DNA of 64,000 nt. Origin: Propionibacteriaceae bacterium. Lineage in GTDB: Bacteria > Actinomycetota > Actinomycetes > Propionibacteriales > Propionibacteriaceae. The DNA lies in NCBI GenBank assembly GCA_009780915.1, contig WQZD01000001.1:186001-250000 (forward strand), read 5' to 3'. Position 1 is the stretch's first letter; every line of letters starts with the position of its first letter. The notes below the pieces were generated by a model, which worked only from the letters and a program-made list of their open reading frames with translations, was not told where the DNA came from and searched no databases. The position numbers and the translations under genes were made by a program. Positions 18,901-26,227 of this stretch are shown in pieces.

Positions 18901-21900
18901 GCATGGGCGGGTTCCCCATCAGCCGAGCGTTCAGATCGTGAAGTACGACACGCTGAACGGCGACGACATGTCCACCGGACACCACGGGTTGACCCAGCCC
19001 GCGAAGGTCCTCAGCCCTGACACCCAGACCCCGATCAGTTTCACGATCACCAACACGGGCACTGAGCCTCTGCTCGATGTGGTGGTCACTGACACCCCGG
19101 CCTCGGGCTCGGCCTATCTCACGTCCCTGTCCTGCATCTTCCCTGACGGAGATCTGCCGATCGCCGCTGGCACGGACCACACCGTCCGCTGGGCGGGCCC
19201 CTTCGCTGTGGGCGACTCGTTCACCTGCACAGGGGTCTTGGCGGGGCTGCCCGCCGGCGCCTCCCATGCCGACACGGCCTCCGTCCAAGGAGTGGGGCAA
19301 TACTCCGGCACGACGGTCACCGACAATGACACCTGGCATGCGAACGTGCCTGGCCATCCGGGAATAGCCATCGTGAAGTACGACACCCTGAACGGCGACA
19401 ACGCCACTACGGGTCACCATGACGCCGCGGTGGGCGAGCCCGCCAAGGACTTGGTGGCCGGAGCGACCACGCCGATGGCGTTCACGATCACGAACACCGG
19501 TGACGAGTCCCTCGTCGACGTCGCCGTCTCCGACGCGACCACAGCTGGCACGGGCACGGTGACGGGCCTGGAGTGCCAGTTCCCCGGATCCACGACGTGG
19601 ACGGCCCTCGGCTCGGACGGGAAGGTCCATTGGGCCGGCCCCTTCGCGGTGGGCGCCTCCTTCCAGTGCCGTGGCACGCTGACGGCTCTGGCCCCCGGTG
19701 ACGTCCACACCGACGAGGCGACCGTCACGGGTGCCGGACAGTACTCCGGCCAGCCCGTCACGGACAACGACCGGTGGCACGGGGACGTCCCGTACCAGCC
19801 CGACGTGCAGATCGTAAAGTACGACACCCTGAACGGCGACAACGCGACCACTGGGCACCATGCGATGTCAGAAGCCGCGAAGGTCCTCGACGTCGGAGCC
19901 ACCACTCCGATCAGCTTCACCATCACGAACAATGGCGACGAGCCTCTGGTGGACGTGGTCGTCACGGACACCCCGGCCACGGGTTCGGCCCACCTCACGT
20001 CGTTGGCCTGCACCTTCCCCGGGCAGACCACGCCGACGCCGGTCGCCCCCGGCTCCAACGGCTCCGTCCGCTGGCCGGGCCCCTTCGCGGTGGGCGCCTC
20101 GTTCCCCTGCACGGGGACTCTCGCTGGTCTCGCCGCCGGTGACACCCATGCCGACACGGCCTCCGTCGACGGCACAGGGCAGTTCTCCGGCGTCCCCGTG
20201 ACGGACAACGACACCTGGCATGCCGTCGTGCCCACGACTCCCGCTGTGCACATCGTGAAGTACGACACGCTGAACGGCGACACTCCCGTCACCGGGCACC
20301 ACGACGGTTCGGCCGCCGAGCCGGCCAAGGTGCTGGAGGCGGGGTTGACGACACCCATGGGCTTCATCGTCACCAACACCGGTGACGAGGCTCTGGTGGA
20401 CGTCGCCGTGTCTGATCAGACCACGGCTGGTATAGGCACGGTGACGGGCCTGGAGTGCCAGTTCCCCGGATCGACGACATGGACGGCCCTCGGGTCTGAC
20501 GGGAAGGTCCACTGGGCCGGCCCCTTCGCCGTGGGCGCATCCTTCACCTGCCGAGGCACGTTGACCGCCCTGACGGACGGCAGCACCCACACCGACCAGG
20601 CGACGGTGACGGGGACGGGCCAGATCTCCGGCACATCGGTGACGGACACCGACCTCTGGAACGGCAAGGCTGAGAACCCGGGCACCGACATCGTGAAGTA
20701 CGACACGCTCGGTGGGGACACCGCCATCACCGGCCACCACGGAACCGACGAGACGCCGAAGGACCTCCAGCCGAACATCGAGACCCCGATCAGCTTCACC
20801 GTGAGGAACACGGGCACTGAGCCTTTGGTGAGCGTCGTGGTGAGCGATCAGCCGGCGCCTGGGTCCGACGCTCTGACGGGTCTGTCGTGCGTCCTTCCGG
20901 GCATGACGACACCGACCGCCGCGTCCGCTGACGGCGCCGTGCATTGGGCCGGTCCGTTCGCGGTCGGCGCCTCCTTCACCTGCTCGGGCATCCTGCCCGG
21001 CATGCCGGTGGGCGCCGTCCACCAAGACACGGCCACGGTGAACGCGACCGGGCAGTTCACGGGCAAGCCCGTCCACCACGACGACACCTGGAACGGCGAC
21101 GTGCCGTCGTACGCGGTGGGCGACTACGTGTGGAACGACGAGAATCAGAACGGTCTGCAGGATCCTGGCGAGTCGGGCGTGCCCGGCCTCGTCGTGAAGC
21201 TGCTCAGCGCTGACTCCGCCCACACGCAGGTGGCCACGACGGTCACGGACGCCCAGGGCTACTACTTCTTCGACGGTTTGGCGGCTGGCGACTACCAGGT
21301 GCAGTTCTCCCTGCCTGTGGATTACGTCTGGACGACACGGTTCGCCGGCGACCAGGCGCTCGACTCCAACGCCGACACAGTGACAGGACTGTCGGACGTG
21401 TTCACGTTGGACGCGGGACAGCCTCACATGGTGGCGCCGAGCAACGCCTCGGTCCCTGCTGACTATGCGTCGCAGATCACGGCCGACGCGATCAATCCCA
21501 CCATCGACGCGGGCGTCTACCTGCCGACGCCGCAGCCGGCGCTGGGGTTCGCCCTCGGTGACTTCGTGTGGGTCGACTCCAACGGCAATGGCCAGCAGGA
21601 TCCCGGCGAGCCCGGGGTAGCGGGCGCCACAGTGGCGCTGCTCGACGCGTCGGGCGCTCCGTACATCGATCCCACCACCGGGCAGCCCGCCGTCGCCACG
21701 ACGGACAAGAACGGATACTATCTGTTCGACATGCTCCCGGGCGGCGACTACCAGCTCGCGTTCACCCTGCCTGCGGGCTACCTGTGGACCCAAGCCAACG
21801 TCGGGAACCCCAAGACGGACTCGGACGCCGGGTTCACCGCGAACACCCAGGCGAGCGCCACGAGCGCGGTGTTCACCTTGGACTCCTCGTCGACGAACAT

Positions 21901-22609
21901 CCTGGAGACCACGGATCCGTCCTTGCCCGCGTACGGCGTCACGCTGCAGGCTGACTACATCGATCCCACGTGGGACGCGGGCGTGATCCCGATCGCCCCG
22001 CAGATCGCTCTGGAGAAGTACGTGTGCACCACGGGCACGGGATGTGTGGATCCGACGGATCCCACCTTCCAGATGACGTCCTTGGACAACCCCTCCGGTG
22101 GATGGGTCAAGGCGACGACGGTCGTCAACGGCACGAGCGCGGACTGGCTCGTCCTGATCAAGAATACCGGCAATGTCCCCATGTCCAACATCACGCTGAC
22201 AAGGGAAGACTTCGCCGCTGGCGGCGCCGGATTCACGAACAAGGACTGCCTCATCCCGGATCCCTATGCCCAGGTCCTGATGCCGGGCGACTTCCTGTCC
22301 TGGACATGCACCGTCGACAAGGTGACCAACACGGCTGATCTCGGCTCCGGCAAGGACGTCGTCAACACGGCCCAAGCCCAAGGGACTCCGTCGGACAAGG
22401 CTGGCACGCCGTTGAACGCCATCGGCGGAACCCCATGGGGTCCGGTCGCGACGAACACGGCCTCCGCCGAAGTCAACACCACACCGATTCCGCAGGCCAA
22501 GACCGGTGGGACCGTGCAGAGTTCCTCCGCCGGGCTGCTGGCTGGGGTGCTGATCACGCTCGGCGTGGCGATCATGGGCGGGGTCGCCATCCGGCGGCGT
22601 CGCGTCTAA
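15905..22609 (+). CDS. Giant cell-wall-anchored repeat protein (2234 aa, DUF11-like and SdrD-B-like domains)
   Basis: A Sec signal peptide ends after Ala38 (SAAQA|AP). A large N-terminal region (about 40-700) has DUF11-like parts. It is followed by a Cna/SdrD-B-like domain opening YAVGDYVWLDANGDGQQ (about 703), six tandem DUF11-like repeats (about 860-1735), two more SdrD-B-like domains (YAVGDYVWNDENQNG near 1736, FALGDFVWVDSNGNGQQ near 1881) and a last DUF11-like unit. The C-terminus is a sorting signal: QAKTGG (2197-2202), a hydrophobic stretch and RRRRV. The motif is not LPXTG but resembles LAXTG with Leu replaced by Gln. The protein probably forms a long stalk on the cell wall, perhaps an adhesin; ligand unknown. 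Its own promoter is at 15802-15831. Confidence 0.9.
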   Translation: MNRNLSSRLVAGVTAAATALAVVGLTGLGSLMMSAAQAAPMQSGPLPTPPSYPSAQSYSWILTPNGWGTTIDDAKQAVIDIAKSGNANAASSTNFPAYVLMSDSMNFQGAIGMGQTPGRVGTGGIPAIPGDPASVWSPDQSLGFYGLSTGSSGQDIPASAITFTESNEIDTDCAQFHGLSPDNTTGPVPHLTTMWNAWCMQPLTYSLTTTATTPTPGYLLSQGLDWQVDVKKAALEAAGFGDVLTMSGPNNQAPGMMITASGFLVTLNPQLQLIKQVCVNYDTVGHPTCTVDDDSGWVTDTTYGDDNGTAGIPQGVTTGVEEGAIPPDVTDLLWRLTAANPGNVPLTGIHVPEGGDVVNVSPDPSSALTVDNQCDGATFPDTYDASGAPQNVFEAYRDGLSVSSQNALLPGDTMSIACHTILSKPYSGIVQNSASLNASWDDPTNPIYRAPDFSAADGNNAVNHGQDPLVLGTPLMDRFTGNQGEAGQVPSNIDSAQVDLPAPQLKVTKWVCDMYDASGAPTCTVPIEHDLMSLAGLGDHQNDDGTWEEVAGTAPVGSGWAKEATIPYDATAQWLIVVTNTGNTTLRDVQLTDALANDPMRTALTPQLASGGTLTSLPSGASAVFLAQSSNVTNLKPYNPGVDASGISHGEPIYLTGDDIVNTVQATATVVNPVDGTDLTYADGDTVTTTSNTSNAEVDTLLYAVGDYVWLDANGDGQQGSTSSEPGIPGVTVSLLHANGAPVLDGTGQPMTTTTNAQGLYWFDGLVAGTYEVRFSLPTNPPDGTYVWTTPTTGAHQTDSDAKNAVGGSTDRVSDPFTLGDGQSDMMTVGTGTGQYAANPALIAREINPTIDAGVRAVHPDVHIVKYDTLNGDDVTTGHHDGSTAEPPKVLDAGTTTPMAFTVTNSGDEPLVDVAVADATTSGVGTVTGLQCMLPGQSTWTSAGSDGKVHWAGPFAPGASFDCQGTLTALAPGDTHVDTATVTGAGQYSGNPVTDNDEWHGRVPHQPSVQIVKYDTLNGDDMSTGHHGLTQPAKVLSPDTQTPISFTITNTGTEPLLDVVVTDTPASGSAYLTSLSCIFPDGDLPIAAGTDHTVRWAGPFAVGDSFTCTGVLAGLPAGASHADTASVQGVGQYSGTTVTDNDTWHANVPGHPGIAIVKYDTLNGDNATTGHHDAAVGEPAKDLVAGATTPMAFTITNTGDESLVDVAVSDATTAGTGTVTGLECQFPGSTTWTALGSDGKVHWAGPFAVGASFQCRGTLTALAPGDVHTDEATVTGAGQYSGQPVTDNDRWHGDVPYQPDVQIVKYDTLNGDNATTGHHAMSEAAKVLDVGATTPISFTITNNGDEPLVDVVVTDTPATGSAHLTSLACTFPGQTTPTPVAPGSNGSVRWPGPFAVGASFPCTGTLAGLAAGDTHADTASVDGTGQFSGVPVTDNDTWHAVVPTTPAVHIVKYDTLNGDTPVTGHHDGSAAEPAKVLEAGLTTPMGFIVTNTGDEALVDVAVSDQTTAGIGTVTGLECQFPGSTTWTALGSDGKVHWAGPFAVGASFTCRGTLTALTDGSTHTDQATVTGTGQISGTSVTDTDLWNGKAENPGTDIVKYDTLGGDTAITGHHGTDETPKDLQPNIETPISFTVRNTGTEPLVSVVVSDQPAPGSDALTGLSCVLPGMTTPTAASADGAVHWAGPFAVGASFTCSGILPGMPVGAVHQDTATVNATGQFTGKPVHHDDTWNGDVPSYAVGDYVWNDENQNGLQDPGESGVPGLVVKLLSADSAHTQVATTVTDAQGYYFFDGLAAGDYQVQFSLPVDYVWTTRFAGDQALDSNADTVTGLSDVFTLDAGQPHMVAPSNASVPADYASQITADAINPTIDAGVYLPTPQPALGFALGDFVWVDSNGNGQQDPGEPGVAGATVALLDASGAPYIDPTTGQPAVATTDKNGYYLFDMLPGGDYQLAFTLPAGYLWTQANVGNPKTDSDAGFTANTQASATSAVFTLDSSSTNILETTDPSLPAYGVTLQADYIDPTWDAGVIPIAPQIALEKYVCTTGTGCVDPTDPTFQMTSLDNPSGGWVKATTVVNGTSADWLVLIKNTGNVPMSNITLTREDFAAGGAGFTNKDCLIPDPYAQVLMPGDFLSWTCTVDKVTNTADLGSGKDVVNTAQAQGTPSDKAGTPLNAIGGTPWGPVATNTASAEVNTTPIPQAKTGGTVQSSSAGLLAGVLITLGVAIMGGVAIRRRRV
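18478..21111 (+). repeat. Six tandem coding repeats of about 440 bases in alternating A-B order
   Basis: Each unit begins with IVKYDTL at about 18490, 18936, 19369, 19807, 20251 and 20689. Units 1, 3 and 5 share TTPMxFxVTNxGDExLVDVAVxD and TTxGxGTVTGLxC. Units 2, 4 and 6 share TPISFTxxNxGxEPLxxVVVxDxPAxGS. Every unit keeps two Cys, in a TGL-C or TSL-C position and in an SFxC position about 35 residues later. The array is therefore a trimer of an A-B pair, about 880 bases each. Confidence 0.9.
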
Positions 22610-22622
22610 AGAACATGTCTCC

Positions 22623-22699
22623 CGATGGCCAGTGTCCTGAGGCTGGCCGTCGGCGAGGTAAAAATGTAGGGGTCCGCGTCTACGGCGACGCGGACTCCT
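22623..22699 (+). terminator. Two hairpins after the surface-protein gene
   Basis: CGATGGCCAG/CTGGCCGTCG (22623-22632, 22643-22652; one G-T pair) and AGGGGTCCGCGTC/GACGCGGACTCCT (about 22668-22680, 22687-22699; one G-T pair) follow the stop codon closely. They probably end the long transcript. Confidence 0.6.
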
Positions 22700-22755
22700 G
22701 CATGTGTCCTGGTCCCATGTCCCCGCGCCATACGGATTTGTGCCACCATTGATGT

Positions 22756-23604
22756 ATGAGTGACATGGACATGACCATCATCTTGGACGATCTGGCAGCC
22801 GGACGTATCGACGCGGCCGAGGCCAAGCGGAGAATCGATTCCCTCGGGGTGGGAGCGCGCGCCGACCGGGATGAACCGGAAGTGTCGACCGAGTGGCCGA
22901 CGCCCCCTCATGCGTATGAGGCGTACAGCGGACCTGCTGAACACAGCCACGATTCGCCGCCGACGACCGACAAGATCAATGGGATCTCGAAGATCCTGGT
23001 CAGGGCCACGGGCCGCAAGGTGAGGATCATCGCAGACCATCTCGTCTCGACGGCGGCCGCCGAGGACGTCCACCAGGTCAAGCGCTCGGGGTCCTGCCTG
23101 GAGATCATCGGCGACAGGGAGTTCTCCGGCGTCGTCGACGCTTTCTCCTGGGTGCGGTCGGTTCGGGGGATGGACGACGTCAGGGCGCTGGGGATCGGCA
23201 AGGAACTCACGGTGCGCGTCAACCCCGCCCTCGAAGTGGACATCGATCTGACCGGCAGTTCCCTGACTGTGTCCGACATCCCGCGCATCGGTCGGGTACG
23301 CCTGACCGCCGGGGTGGCCACGATCGTCAACGCGGCGTCCATCGTCGACCTGCTCCTGCAAGCCGGCCAGGCCACCATCCACGGGACGTTCACCGAAGGG
23401 TGGTCCCGGTTGCGCTGCGAGTCGGGCCAGGTCGTCGTCGAAGTCAGCAAAGACTCCGACGTGGACGTGCGCGCCGACGCCCAGTTGGGGCGGGTCTCGT
23501 GGGAGGGCTGTGAGACCGCGGACGGCCAGATCGTCCTGGGTTCAGGCACCGCCCACCTCGACGTGGGTGTCGTCCTCGGACATGGTGTGATCCGGGTCGT
23601 CTAG
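22756..23604 (+). CDS. Uncharacterised protein with SHOCT-like start and beta-helix-like body
   Basis: The 282-residue protein begins with ILDDLAAGRIDAAEAKRRIDSL, which looks like a short helical SHOCT-type oligomerisation motif. An acidic linker of about 40 residues follows. The rest is a regular succession of short beta strands (VRIIADHLVST, LEIIGDREFSG, VDIDLTGSSLTVSD, VVVEVSKDSDVDVRAD), similar in style to DUF4097/adhesin-like cytoplasmic domains. No signal peptide or membrane span is seen. It follows the surface-protein gene but has the two terminators in between, so it is probably separate. Function unknown. Confidence 0.6.
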   Translation: MSDMDMTIILDDLAAGRIDAAEAKRRIDSLGVGARADRDEPEVSTEWPTPPHAYEAYSGPAEHSHDSPPTTDKINGISKILVRATGRKVRIIADHLVSTAAAEDVHQVKRSGSCLEIIGDREFSGVVDAFSWVRSVRGMDDVRALGIGKELTVRVNPALEVDIDLTGSSLTVSDIPRIGRVRLTAGVATIVNAASIVDLLLQAGQATIHGTFTEGWSRLRCESGQVVVEVSKDSDVDVRADAQLGRVSWEGCETADGQIVLGSGTAHLDVGVVLGHGVIRVV

Positions 23605-23689
23605 GGCACGTCCAGCGCTGTCACACGCCGTCCAGCGCGGTGTGACGCGAGCAGGGGCGTACGCCCCCCTCGCCAGGCTCGTCCGCAGA

Positions 23690-24187
23690 TCAGGCGGAGA
23701 ACCCCTTGATCTGCAGGATGGTGATGGAGATCTCGCGGCCGTTGGGCGCTTCGTACGTCACCTCGTCGCCGACCTTGTGCCCGAGCACGGCCGCGCCGAC
23801 GGGCGACTGAGGGGAGTAGACGGACGTGTCGACCGAGTTGTCCAGGCTCAACAGCTCACGCGAGCCCAGCAAGAAGGTGTCGGTGTCGTCCTCGTCGCCG
23901 TCGAAGGCGATGGTCACCGTGGAACCGGGGCGCGCCACATCGTTGCTCTGTCCCTCTTCGCCCACGTGGGCGGTGTCCAGGATGGCTTTCAGGCGACGGA
24001 TGCGCAACTCGTTCTGGCCCTGCTCCTCGCGGGCCGCGTGGTAGCCGGCGTTCTCGGACAGGTCGCCCTCGTCGCGCGCCTGCGCGATGCGCTTGGAGAT
24101 GATCTCGCGGCCCTCGCCGGAGATGTATTCATACTCTTTGCGGAGTTTGGCGTAAGCTTCTTGGGTTAGCCAGATCGTGTTGTCCAT
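23690..24187 (-). CDS. greA: Transcription elongation factor GreA
   Basis: The 165-residue protein has the N-terminal coiled coil with the acidic tip (ARDEGDLSENAGYHAAREEQ) and the C-terminal FKBP-like domain ending SPVGAAVLGHKVGDEVTYEAPNG. It rescues backtracked RNA polymerase by stimulating transcript cleavage; the tip Asp/Glu residues are intact. The ATG lies six bases after a TATTCT -10 element and no ribosome binding site is seen, so the mRNA is probably leaderless. greA next to mca is a conserved actinobacterial arrangement. Confidence 0.95.
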   Translation of the reverse strand: MDNTIWLTQEAYAKLRKEYEYISGEGREIISKRIAQARDEGDLSENAGYHAAREEQGQNELRIRRLKAILDTAHVGEEGQSNDVARPGSTVTIAFDGDEDDTDTFLLGSRELLSLDNSVDTSVYSPQSPVGAAVLGHKVGDEVTYEAPNGREISITILQIKGFSA

Positions 24188-24193
24188 CTGTCT

Positions 24194-24199
24194 AGAATA
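24194..24199 (-). promoter_or_regulatory. -10 element of the leaderless greA promoter
   Basis: On the minus strand TATTCT is followed by exactly six bases (AGACAG) and the greA ATG, the geometry of a leaderless start. Confidence 0.55.
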
Positions 24200-24230
24200 G
24201 CCCAGAACCCACGGCAAAAGGGGAATAATC

Positions 24231-25088
24231 GTGCCGAGCCTTCCATTGAGGTTGATGTGTGCCCATGCCCATCCCGACGACGAGTCGTCCAAGGGCGGGG
24301 CCACCATGGCCATGTACGCGGCCCAAGGCGTCGAGGTCACCGTCCTGACCATGACCGGCGGAGAGCGAGGCGACATCCTCAATCCCGCGATGGACACCCC
24401 GGAGGTCGTCGAGAACCTGCCCGAGGTCAGGCGTGCGGAGATGGCGCGGGCGTGCCAGATCCTCGGCGTGGACCATGTGTGGCTGGGGTACGAGGACTCG
24501 GGTTTCACCCTCGAGGAGCCGTGGGTGGACATGCCCGAGGGCAGCCTGGCCGCCACGGACATCCATGAGTCGGCCGCCCGGATGGCGGACATCCTCGTCG
24601 AGCGCCGCCCACACGTGCTGGTGACGTACGACGAGGGCGGCGGCTACCCCCATCCCGATCACATCATGTGCCACCGGGTGTCGATGCGCGCGCTGGCGTA
24701 CGCGAAGGATCCGGCGCGGTACGGCGATCGTGCGTGGACCGTCCCCAAGGTGTACTACCAGATGGGTTTCCATCGTCAGAGGTTCGCGACACTGAGCCAG
24801 GCCGTCCAGGACGCCGGGCTGGAGTCGCCGTACCTGTCCCGCTTGGAGGGGTGGGTGTACGACCAGATGGACCACCGTGTGACCACGAGGGTGGAGTGCG
24901 GGGCGTACTTCGAGGCGCGTGACGACGCCCTGCGGGCCCACGCGACCCAGGTGGACCCCGCGGGGTCGTGGTTCATGATCCCGTTGGACCTGCAGCGTGC
25001 CGTGTGGCCCACGGAGGATTATGAGTTGGTGCGGACGTCCGTCCCGGTGACGCTGCCGGAAGGGGACCTGTTCGCCGGGCTGAGGTGA
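24231..25088 (+). CDS. mca: Mycothiol S-conjugate amidase
   Basis: The 285-residue zinc enzyme cleaves mycothiol-toxin conjugates to a mercapturic acid and GlcN-Ins. Zinc ligands are in AHAHPDDES near the N-terminus and HPDH in the GGGYPHPDHIMCH segment. Length and the motif YEDSGF favour Mca over the deacetylase MshB, although the two are homologous. The GTG start is preceded by AAAAGGGG. It marks the organism as a mycothiol-producing actinobacterium and diverges from greA. Confidence 0.9.
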   Translation: MPSLPLRLMCAHAHPDDESSKGGATMAMYAAQGVEVTVLTMTGGERGDILNPAMDTPEVVENLPEVRRAEMARACQILGVDHVWLGYEDSGFTLEEPWVDMPEGSLAATDIHESAARMADILVERRPHVLVTYDEGGGYPHPDHIMCHRVSMRALAYAKDPARYGDRAWTVPKVYYQMGFHRQRFATLSQAVQDAGLESPYLSRLEGWVYDQMDHRVTTRVECGAYFEARDDALRAHATQVDPAGSWFMIPLDLQRAVWPTEDYELVRTSVPVTLPEGDLFAGLR

Positions 25089-25114
25089 CGCGTCCGACAG
25101 AGGTGAGGACCACG

Positions 25115-25795
25115 TCAGGACGGTTGTGCGGCCTTGGGCCCGGATGGTGACGCCTGACTCGGCCCTGGTTTCAGGGGGACGAGGGCGAAGGCGCGCAGTT
25201 GCCAGTCGACAAGATCGACGGCCCATTCGTGGATGCCGTCGAGGATGTCGTGGGATGTGCCTGGCGCCGCCCCCAAGGCGTGGACCAGGGCGGCGCCTTG
25301 GATGGCCTCGAGGAGGCGATGAGGGGGCAGATCGGCGGACAGTTCGCCGTTGTCGATGGCCTGTTGTAGCCACGTCAGCCTGACGTCGACCCAGCGCGTC
25401 AGGAGCAGGTGACGGATGCTGGAGAACTCCTCGGGCAGGGCGCGACTCTCGATCTCGAAGCGGAGCCAGGCCGTGCCGTGGGGGCCGAGCAGGTACTGGG
25501 CCACCGCGCACACGTCGTCGATGAGTTGCTCGCGCAGGGGCTGGGAAGGATCGGGGCGCCGGCCGTATCGGTTGCGATCCCAGACGAGGGCCGCCGACAG
25601 CAAGTCTGTCTTCGTCGTCCAGCGCGAGTAGAGCGACGTCTTGCCGGTACGGGCTTCGCGGGCGACCCGGTCGAGGGTCAAGCCGTGCCACCCCAGACGC
25701 TCGAAGATGGTCAAGGTGGCGTCCAGGATCCGTTCGTCGACCTCGGGGTCACGCGGTCGACCGGGACCGGGACCGAGGTGTGGGGTGTGGTCCAT
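25115..25795 (-). CDS. TetR-family transcriptional regulator
   Basis: The 226-residue protein has a TetR N-terminal helix-turn-helix: ILDATLTIFERLGWHGLTLDRVA, then the recognition helix region TGKTSLYSRWTTKTDLL. A ligand-binding C-terminal domain follows (about 90-210) and a Pro/Ser-rich tail. It is transcribed away from the acyl-CoA cluster that begins at 26228, so it is the likely local repressor. Ligand unknown, perhaps an acyl-CoA. A minus-strand TATAAT lies at 25865-25870. Start ATG has GAGGAA upstream. Confidence 0.85.
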   Translation of the reverse strand: MDHTPHLGPGPGRPRDPEVDERILDATLTIFERLGWHGLTLDRVAREARTGKTSLYSRWTTKTDLLSAALVWDRNRYGRRPDPSQPLREQLIDDVCAVAQYLLGPHGTAWLRFEIESRALPEEFSSIRHLLLTRWVDVRLTWLQQAIDNGELSADLPPHRLLEAIQGAALVHALGAAPGTSHDILDGIHEWAVDLVDWQLRAFALVPLKPGPSQASPSGPKAAQPS

Positions 25796-26227
25796 GGGCA
25801 GTTCCTCAGCGATGACGAAGCGGTGTCTTGGCTCCCATTCCTGGACAGCCGCCGCGATCCCCTCATTATAGGTCCCCGATCGGAGGCGTCGGGGGTTGGC
25901 GGACGTGGATGGACATGGCGGTGTCCCGATCCGTCATGGCGTCACCTGGGTCTGGGCGTACGACCTATACGTGCCCGCACTCGTTATACGGGGGGAATTC
26001 CTGCGGCATGGTTCGGGCACACAGCCCTGTGAACGCCGAAGAGTATCGTAAACATCCGATTTTGATTATTTTTGTCCAAATATCGTCCCGTTATTGCATC
26101 GGGCTATGTCGGGGTGTTAGCCTGAGCCAACTTCAGTCGCCGCCGACCAGGTCCGAGATGTGTTCGGAAGGGTGCCTGGAGCGTTGTTTCACCGCCCTCA
26201 TCGGCCAGCCAGACACAAGGAGCCACG
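25796..26227. promoter_or_regulatory. Divergent control region between TetR gene and acyl-CoA cluster
   Basis: This 432-base stretch has no convincing gene. On the minus strand TATAAT (25865-25870) could be the TetR-gene -10. On the plus strand TTGCAT (26094-26099) and TAGCCT (26118-26123), 18 bases apart, could drive the cluster. An AT-rich stretch at about 26049-26092 stands out. I could not identify a clear TetR palindrome. AAGGAG precedes the ATG at 26228. Confidence 0.4.

Noticed and set aside
19868..22381. Open minus-strand frame of 837 codons opposite the surface-protein gene
   Set aside because: It is antisense to a gene with signal peptide, repeats and sorting signal. Its translation is low-complexity Arg/Gly/Val and reflects GC-rich codon structure.
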